In this document: positions 7,350 to 11,953 of the stretch, piece after piece
Layout: each line of letters begins with the position of its first letter
How positions within the stretch are numbered: the stretch's first letter is position 1
Source: Shewanellaceae bacterium
GTDB taxonomy: Bacteria; Pseudomonadota; Gammaproteobacteria; Enterobacterales; Shewanellaceae
Length of the DNA: 11,953 nucleotides
Direction: 5' to 3'
NCBI GenBank assembly: GCA_016779685.1
Contig: JADHND010000034.1
Span: forward strand, 1-11,953
The notes under the pieces: model-generated
The model's database searches: none
What the model was told of the DNA's origin: nothing
Seen by the model: the letters and a program-made list of their open reading frames with translations, nothing else
Made by a program: the position numbers and the translations under genes

Positions 7350-9395
7350 ATGGATCTTGATGAAGATATCTTGCAAGACTTTCTAGTCGAAGCAGGTGAA
7401 ATCATAGAGTTACTACAAGAGCAGCTTGTAGATCTGGAAAATAATCCTGAAGACAGCGATTTATTGAATGCTATCTTTAGAGGTTATCACACGATTAAAG
7501 GTGGCGCTGGTTTTTTAAGCTTAACACCTATGGTTGAAGTCTGCCATGGAGCTGAAAACCTGTTTGATTTATTGCGTCAAGGTAAAGTTGCCATTACGCC
7601 AGAATTAATGGACATTATTCTTGAAGCCACCGATACCGTCAACAGAATGTTTGCTCAATTACAAGCTCGTGAAGATGTCGATCCTGGTGAGCCTGAACTC
7701 ATTAGTAACTTAAATCGATTGGCAGGGCTTGAAGATAGTACCGCGGTAGCGGCACCCACTGCTGCTGTCGAAGTTGCACCCGATCAACAGGGTGGCAGCA
7801 TTGATGAGATGACATCGGAAGAATTTGAAGCGTTATTGGATGGATTAAATTCAGACGTCAGCTCTGAACCTACTGCTACCGAGCCCGCAGCGGAGACAGA
7901 ACCTACTGCTGCAAGCCCGCCTGCAAATGGTGATATTACCGATGATGAATTTGAAAAACTATTAGATGAATTGCAAGAAAATAAAAATTCGCCCACCGCA
8001 GCAGCACCAGCACCAGCACCAGCACCAGCACCAGCTCCTGCACCAGAGTCACCTCCGAGTCCTGCAGGGGAATTGATCGCAGAAGCACCTAAGTCGGCTG
8101 AACAGTCAAGCCCTCAACCAAAAGCAGTCGCTAAACCAAAAGCTGACGCTAAACCAAAAGCTGATGCACCTGCACCTGAAGCAACGGTTCGAGTCGATAC
8201 AGCTCGTCTCGATAGTATCATGAATATGGTGGGTGAGTTGGTTTTGGTCAGAAATCGTTTGGTGCTATTAGGTTTAGAGCGCAGCGATGAAGAAATGAGT
8301 AAAGCGCTGTCCAATTTAGATTTGGTCACAGGTGATTTGCAGGGTGCGGTGATGAAAACCCGCATGCAGCCAATTAAGAAAGTTTTTGGCCGGTTCCCTA
8401 GAGTTGTACGAGATTTATCTCGAAGTTTAGACAAGAAAATTGCTTTAGAATTGGAAGGTGAAGAAACCGATTTAGATAAAAACTTGGTTGAAGCGCTTGC
8501 CGATCCCCTAGTGCATTTGGTGCGCAACTCCGTGGATCATGGTATTGAAATGCCCGATATAAGGGCGGCCAATGGTAAAGATCCACAAGGCACCATTGTC
8601 TTATCAGCATCACAAGAAGGTGATCATATTCTGTTGAAAATTGTAGATGATGGTGCGGGTATGGATCCCGAGAAGTTAAAAAACATCGCCATCAGTCGTG
8701 GGATTCTCGATGAAGATTCAGCTGCACGGATGACTGACAATGAAGCTTATAACTTAATCTTCCAGGCTGGATTCTCGACCAAAGAAGAAATTTCAGACAT
8801 CTCCGGTCGAGGTGTGGGGATGGATGTTGTTAAAACAAAAATTTCTCAGTTAAACGGTACGTTATTTGTTGATTCTATTTTAGGACAGGGAACGACATTA
8901 GAAATCAAAGTTCCTTTGACATTAGCAATTATGCCGACCTTAATGATCGTTGTAGCAAATAGAACATTTGCTTTGCCTTTATCAGGTGTCAGTGAAATTT
9001 TTAATCTAGATTTACAAAATGTCAATGTGGTGAATGGCCAATTGGCAGTCATTGTCAGGAACAAAGCGATTCCGATTTTTTACTTAGATGAATGGCTACA
9101 TACAGACAGAGAAGTGATTAAAGAATTGGCCAAGGTTCGTAGTGTGGATCGTAAAAAACAAGGTCAAGTTGTGGTTGTGCAAGTGGGAACGATGTCGGTT
9201 GGTTTGATCGTCGATTCGTTAATTGGACAACAAGAAGTTGTCATTAAACCACTCGGTGCATTGTTGCAAGGTACGCCTGGTATGGCCGGTGCAACTATAA
9301 CTTCAGACGGTGGAATTGCATTAATCCTAGATGTGCCCTTGTTGTTGAAGTTTTATACAAATTCAGGTAATCATCAGAATTTGCTACCCAACTAG
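7350..9395 (+). CDS. cheA: CheA, chemotaxis histidine kinase
   Basis: CheA phosphorylates CheY and CheB in response to receptor signals. The P1 domain is at 1-130, with phospho-accepting His47 in FRGYHTIKGGAGF. Residues 130-275 are a low-complexity Ala/Pro/Glu-rich linker with no recognisable P2 fold. It contains two similar motifs, SEEFEALLDGL (about 156-166) and DDEFEKLLDEL (198-208), then an Ala-Pro run and three KPKADA-like repeats. P3 begins near VRVDTARLDSIMNMVGELV. The P4 ATPase has the N box VRNSVDHG (Asn393), the G1 box DDGAGM (434-438) and the G2 stretch GRGVGMDVV. The CheW-like P5 domain follows. At 681 residues it is of normal size. AGGAAGG at 7339-7345 precedes ATG 7350. In Vibrio a linker segment of CheA (LID) binds ParP; this long linker could do likewise, which is inference. 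Confidence 0.97.
   Translation: MDLDEDILQDFLVEAGEIIELLQEQLVDLENNPEDSDLLNAIFRGYHTIKGGAGFLSLTPMVEVCHGAENLFDLLRQGKVAITPELMDIILEATDTVNRMFAQLQAREDVDPGEPELISNLNRLAGLEDSTAVAAPTAAVEVAPDQQGGSIDEMTSEEFEALLDGLNSDVSSEPTATEPAAETEPTAASPPANGDITDDEFEKLLDELQENKNSPTAAAPAPAPAPAPAPAPESPPSPAGELIAEAPKSAEQSSPQPKAVAKPKADAKPKADAPAPEATVRVDTARLDSIMNMVGELVLVRNRLVLLGLERSDEEMSKALSNLDLVTGDLQGAVMKTRMQPIKKVFGRFPRVVRDLSRSLDKKIALELEGEETDLDKNLVEALADPLVHLVRNSVDHGIEMPDIRAANGKDPQGTIVLSASQEGDHILLKIVDDGAGMDPEKLKNIAISRGILDEDSAARMTDNEAYNLIFQAGFSTKEEISDISGRGVGMDVVKTKISQLNGTLFVDSILGQGTTLEIKVPLTLAIMPTLMIVVANRTFALPLSGVSEIFNLDLQNVNVVNGQLAVIVRNKAIPIFYLDEWLHTDREVIKELAKVRSVDRKKQGQVVVVQVGTMSVGLIVDSLIGQQEVVIKPLGALLQGTPGMAGATITSDGGIALILDVPLLLKFYTNSGNHQNLLPN
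7812..7973 (+). repeat. Duplicated acidic-LLD motif in the CheA linker
   Basis: Two diverged copies of a short helix-like motif, SEEFEALLDGL (from 7812) and DDEFEKLLDEL (to 7973), are separated by a Glu/Thr/Ala-rich stretch. Both resemble the CheZ C-terminal tail DEVDDLLSSL encoded at 7291-7326. A CheY-docking role is inference. Confidence 0.6.
8004..8033 (+). repeat. Hexanucleotide GCACCA repeat (x5) in cheA
   Basis: Five perfect GCACCA units encode part of an Ala-Pro run; the degenerate units that follow extend it to about 8045. The six-base unit keeps the frame whatever the copy number, so slippage would only change linker length. Confidence 0.9.
8115..8168 (+). repeat. Three 18-bp tandem repeats in cheA linker
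   Basis: Three consecutive 18-base units encode QPKAVA, KPKADA and KPKADA. The last two are nearly identical at the DNA level. They form a basic stretch just before the P3 dimerisation domain. Confidence 0.85.
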
Positions 9396-9435
9396 CTTAA
9401 TATCTTCTAGTATTTTAAGTAGACAATTTTATTAT

Positions 9436-9439
9436 AGGA
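9436..9439 (+). promoter_or_regulatory. Ribosome binding site for cheB
   Basis: AGGA lies six bases before ATG 9446. This argues against the in-frame TTG at 9440, which directly abuts it, and gives the N-terminus MPVSVIIVDDS. Confidence 0.65.
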
Positions 9440-9445
9440 TTGATT

Positions 9446-10543
9446 ATGCCAGTCAGTGTCATTATTGTGGATGATTCCCGCTTTTTCAGAACTAGAATCA
9501 AAGATATCTTAGAGCAAGATCCCGGAATTAAGGTGATTGATTCTGCTGAAAATGGTCAATCGGGTGTGGAGAAAGTCATAGAACAGCAGCCCGATGTCGT
9601 GGTGATGGATATTGAGATGCCTGTTAAAAATGGTATTGAGGCAACCAAAGAAATTATGCAAAAAAGCCCTCGACCTATTCTTATGTTTTCATCCTTAACA
9701 TTAGAAGGGGCTCAATCAACCTTAGATGCATTAGCCGCAGGCGCCGCTGATTTTGTGACCAAGCAATTTGATGAAATAGCGGAGCGTCCAGAAACAGTGG
9801 CTGCTTTACTCCAAGAAAAAATTAAAATTTTAGCAAAAGATGTTCCTGGCACATCAGATATGCTGTTAGAAAATTCGACGCCCAAGGCAGCTAGAACAGA
9901 GAAATCTACGGTCAGTAGTAAGGTGAATTACAATATCAGCGATCCGCCGATCCGGGCAACAGGTAAAAGTTATAAACTCTTGCTGATTGGAACTTCCACA
10001 GGTGGGCCTGCTGCATTACAAGAAGTGCTAACTCAATTTCCGAAAGACTTTCCAACCCCAATTCTACTTATTCAACATATGCCAGCCGCTTTTACGCCGG
10101 CTTTTGCTTCTCGCTTGGATACCCTCTGTGAAATTTCGGTGAAAGAGGCTGCCGATGGTGACGAATTAAAAGTGGGTTCGGCTTACTTAGCCCCCGGCGG
10201 TAAGCAAATGACGGTTAATAAAGTCAACTCGTTAACCATTAAATTGAGTATAACCGATGGCAATGAGCAGCTTATTTATCACCCTTCAGTTGATGAAACT
10301 TTTAAGTCAGTTGCCAACCAAATTGGTGGAGATATCTTGTCGGTTGTACTGACAGGAATGGGAGCTGATGGCAAAGAGGGTGCTAAAGTTTTAAAAGAAA
10401 AAGGAGCGACTATTTGGGCGCAAGACGAAGCCTCAAGTGTGGTTTATGGGATGCCTCAGGCGGTTGCCAGTGAAGGCTTGTCGAGTCATTCGATAGCACT
10501 AGAAAAAGTTGCGTCTTGTATTATAAAAGAAATGATAAACTAA
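9446..10543 (+). CDS. cheB: CheB, receptor methylesterase/deamidase
   Basis: CheB removes methyl groups from chemoreceptors, and deamidates them, during adaptation; phosphorylation by CheA activates it. From ATG 9446 it has 365 residues. The N-terminal receiver domain (1-120) has Asp9/Asp10, phosphoacceptor Asp55 in VMDIEMP, and a conserved Lys in DFVTK. A linker of about 50 residues is followed by the catalytic domain with nucleophile Ser184 in GTSTGGP, His211 in IQHMP and Asp308 in GMGADG, the full catalytic triad. It starts 50 bases after cheA in an AT-rich gap without a clear terminator or promoter, so it is probably cotranscribed. The CheR methyltransferase partner is not in this window. 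Confidence 0.97.
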   Translation: MPVSVIIVDDSRFFRTRIKDILEQDPGIKVIDSAENGQSGVEKVIEQQPDVVVMDIEMPVKNGIEATKEIMQKSPRPILMFSSLTLEGAQSTLDALAAGAADFVTKQFDEIAERPETVAALLQEKIKILAKDVPGTSDMLLENSTPKAARTEKSTVSSKVNYNISDPPIRATGKSYKLLLIGTSTGGPAALQEVLTQFPKDFPTPILLIQHMPAAFTPAFASRLDTLCEISVKEAADGDELKVGSAYLAPGGKQMTVNKVNSLTIKLSITDGNEQLIYHPSVDETFKSVANQIGGDILSVVLTGMGADGKEGAKVLKEKGATIWAQDEASSVVYGMPQAVASEGLSSHSIALEKVASCIIKEMIN

Positions 10544-10670
10544 CCACAGCTTAATCGAAAACGTCATTGATGTGGTATGTTTGTTGCTTTACTTAGAGTA
10601 GTAGGTGGCTTGTTGATATTGACGAGTGACTTCATGGCTAGCAAACAATAAATCAAGTACGATGAGGTAA
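10544..10670 (+). other. cheB-parC intergenic spacer, no clear function
   Basis: This 127-bp gap is the longest non-coding stretch in the window. It holds a weak inverted repeat (ACCACA at 10543-10548, TGTGGT at 10570-10575, no T tract), which is not a convincing terminator. A TTGACG at 10619-10624 has no well-spaced -10 box. A 24-codon open frame (10577-10651) would encode a hydrophobic peptide, but it has no good ribosome binding site. In Pseudomonas the stator genes motC and motD lie between cheB and the parA-like gene; no trace of them is visible here. Confidence 0.5.
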
Positions 10671-11471
10671 GTGTCGTTGAGAGTATGGACGGTTGCGAAT
10701 CAAAAAGGCGGAGTGGGGAAAACAACATCAGTAACCACTCTGGCAGGTGTTGCCTTAAAAGAAGGCAAGCGCGTTCTGTTAATTGATACGGATCCACATG
10801 CATCGTTAGGCTATTATTTTGGCGTCGATTCTGATGCCATCAACTTCTCCTTATTTGATATTTTCAAACATCATGAAAATTTACAACCTGAAATGGTTAG
10901 GAAAGCTATTATTGAGCTGCCTATTCCAGGTCTACATCTCCTTCCTTCGAACATCGGTTTATCTACTATTGATCGCGCTATGGGACATCATGAAGGCATG
11001 GGATTGGTCATTAAAAATATCTTGAAAGTGTTGAAAGATGAATATGATTTGGTGCTCATTGATTGTCCGCCTGTTTTAGGGGTGTTGATGGTGAATGCTT
11101 TGGCCGCTTGTGACTTGATTATCGTGCCTGTTCAAACCGAGTTCTTAGCCATAAAAGGGCTGCAACGCATGATAAAGACACTTGTTTTAATGGGGCGTTC
11201 ACAAGATATTGAATATCGTTACCTTGTCGTACCCACCATGTTTGATCGCCGCGTGCGTGCCAGTCATGTGGCTTTGGAATTTTTGCTTCATGAGTGTAAA
11301 GAACATGTTTGGGATAATGTCGTCCCGATTGATACGAAATTTCGCGATGCGAGTTTGGTGCATATTCCCGCAACTCATTACCTAGGCACATCTCGAGGTG
11401 TCGGTATCTACAAAGCATTGTTTGATTATTGCATGCAGCGGGAGGCCGGGCATGTCTACCGAGGTCGATAA
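10671..11471 (+). CDS. parC: ParC, ParA-family ATPase for polar chemotaxis arrays
   Basis: Its place directly between cheB and the next gene, as in Vibrio, points to ParC, a ParA-like ATPase that brings chemosensory arrays to the cell pole and helps daughter cells inherit them. The Pseudomonas counterpart in this locus is a ParA/Soj-like protein. It has 266 residues: deviant Walker A KGGVGKTT (12-19), Walker A' IDTDPHAS with Asp39/Asp41, and switch LIDCPP (Asp131). There is no N-terminal DNA-binding extension of the plasmid ParA type. The start is uncertain: GTG 10671 is only three bases from GAGG (10664-10667), while TTG 10677 has better spacing and would give MRVWTVANQKGG, like the Pseudomonas protein. 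The 3' end overlaps the next gene by 20 bases. A plain Soj/ParA chromosome segregation role is less likely given the context. Confidence 0.88.
   Translation: MSLRVWTVANQKGGVGKTTSVTTLAGVALKEGKRVLLIDTDPHASLGYYFGVDSDAINFSLFDIFKHHENLQPEMVRKAIIELPIPGLHLLPSNIGLSTIDRAMGHHEGMGLVIKNILKVLKDEYDLVLIDCPPVLGVLMVNALAACDLIIVPVQTEFLAIKGLQRMIKTLVLMGRSQDIEYRYLVVPTMFDRRVRASHVALEFLLHECKEHVWDNVVPIDTKFRDASLVHIPATHYLGTSRGVGIYKALFDYCMQREAGHVYRGR
11440..11445 (+). promoter_or_regulatory. Ribosome binding site of the terminal parP-like gene
   Basis: GGGAGG lies six bases before ATG 11452, inside the 3' end of parC. It is strong support that this frame is translated. Confidence 0.8.
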
Positions 11472-11953
11472 GGAAGTTATTGCTTTTTTTGATGTGCTAC
11501 TCGACGAAACTTTATCTAAAAAAAAAGCAGCTTCAACTGATGTTGAAGCCGATTCTCAGCATTCATCAGATGCATCCTTAGTTACTTCCAAAATTGATTC
11601 CGGTGAAGGCAATGAAGCTAAGCTTGAGGTCGAAGCAGCAGCCGATCCAGAGGTTGCAGTAGCAGCCGAGCCAGAGGTCGAAGCAGCAGCCGAGCCTGAG
11701 GTTGAAGCAGCAGTTGAGCCTGAGGTTGAAGCAGCAGCCGAGCCTGAGGTTGAAGCAGCAGCTGAGCCAGAGGTTGCAGCAGCAGTTGAGCCTGAGGTCG
11801 AAGCAGCAGTTGAGCCTGAGGTCGAAGCAGCAGTTGAGCCAGAGGTCGCAGCAGCAGAGCCTGAGGTTGAAGCAGCAGCTGAGCTTGAGGTCGAAGCAGC
11901 AGCAGAGCCTGTGGTCGAAGTAGCAGCTGAGCCTGAGGTCGAAGTAGCAGCTG
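11452..11953 (+). CDS. Probable ParP/CheW-like protein, N-terminal repeat region (3' end missing)
   Basis: The frame starts at ATG 11452 behind GGGAGG, overlaps parC by 20 bases and stays open to the window end (167 codons). The N-terminus STEVDKEVIAFFDVLLDETL is followed by a polar Ser/Asp-rich stretch. From residue 59 there are tandem octapeptides of consensus EVEAAAEP, 13 complete units plus part of another. No CheW domain is visible yet. In Vibrio and Pseudomonas the gene after parC encodes a CheW-domain protein (ParP in Vibrio) with a long variable N-terminal region, which links arrays to ParC; that is the basis for the name, an inference from position. The sequence itself shows only an acidic, Ala/Pro-rich linker. 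The codon pattern stays in frame throughout, and the start motif FFDVLLDE faintly resembles the CheA linker and CheZ tail motifs. Confidence 0.75.
   Translation, partial: MSTEVDKEVIAFFDVLLDETLSKKKAASTDVEADSQHSSDASLVTSKIDSGEGNEAKLEVEAAADPEVAVAAEPEVEAAAEPEVEAAVEPEVEAAAEPEVEAAAEPEVAAAVEPEVEAAVEPEVEAAVEPEVAAAEPEVEAAAELEVEAAAEPVVEVAAEPEVEVAA
11626..11953 (+). repeat. 24-bp tandem repeat encoding EVEAAAEP
   Basis: Thirteen full units, 24 bases each except one of 21 bases (11842-11862), plus part of a fourteenth at the window edge. Variation is mostly at third codon positions and at codon 6 (Ala/Val). The array continues beyond the window, so the total copy number is unknown. Confidence 0.95.

Noticed and set aside
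8114..8527. Antisense open frame of 137 codons within cheA
   Set aside because: It lies fully opposite a well-conserved kinase, has no family resemblance and is low complexity; a shadow frame.
9396..9419. AT-rich imperfect hairpin (CTTAA...TTAAG) between cheA and cheB
   Set aside because: Five-base AU-rich arms are too weak and there is no following T tract; not a supported terminator.
10671..11471. Chromosome or plasmid partition ParA with a nearby parS/ParB
   Set aside because: No ParB gene or parS-like sites were seen; placement after cheB and overlap with the next gene fit the chemotaxis ParC.
11548..11555. GCCGATTC as a sigma-28 -10 element
   Set aside because: No TAAA at the required 15-base distance, and it lies inside the coding sequence of the parP-like gene.
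11702..11923. Open frame with Gln/Leu/Ser/Lys-rich repeats at the right end
   Set aside because: It is the out-of-frame reading of the 24-bp repeat array. The EVEAAAEP frame has a start, a strong ribosome binding site and continuity from 11452.

Overview
The window holds a contiguous, entirely plus-strand block of flagellar and chemotaxis genes from what looks like a gammaproteobacterium with a polar flagellum. The gene order flhB, flhA, flhF, flhG (fleN), fliA, cheY, cheZ, cheA, cheB, parC, parP is the arrangement known from polar flagellates such as Vibrio, Shewanella and Pseudomonas. CheZ, and the FlhF/FlhG and ParC/ParP polarity factors, fit the same group. The DNA is moderately AT-rich. 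The genus cannot be named from the sequence alone. No mobile elements, RNA genes or CRISPR arrays were seen, and the window reads as conserved core chromosome.

Layout. Positions 1-868 carry the 3' three quarters of flhB, a flagellar type III export gate protein. A 78-bp gap follows, with a good match to a sigma-54 promoter (GG-N10-GC), and then flhA (947-3043). From flhA to cheA the genes are packed tightly: flhF (TTG start), flhG, fliA (GTG start overlapping flhG), cheY (TTG start), cheZ and cheA. cheB follows after 50 bp. After a 127-bp spacer comes parC, a ParA-family ATPase, whose 3' end overlaps the start of a last gene that runs off the window. That gene (11452 to the end) has a strong ribosome binding site and encodes a short N-terminal segment followed by a tandem array of acidic, alanine-rich octapeptides. 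By position it should be the CheW-like parP, but its CheW domain would lie beyond the window.

How the genes work together. FlhB and FlhA form part of the export gate of the flagellum. FlhF and FlhG set the site and number of flagella at the pole. FliA is the sigma factor for late flagellar and chemotaxis genes. CheA, CheY, CheZ and CheB form the signalling pathway that controls the motor and adapts the receptors. ParC and ParP place the chemosensory arrays at the pole. MotC/MotD-type stator genes, present at this spot in Pseudomonas, are absent, so the layout is the Vibrio-like one.

Points worth a second look: a T9 tract forming most of the spacer of the putative sigma-54 promoter; an NPEH rather than NPTH cleavage motif in FlhB; two short motifs in the CheA linker that resemble the CheY-binding C-terminus of CheZ, with no recognisable P2 domain; simple-sequence expansions in CheA and ParP; and homopolymer tracts in flhA and parP.
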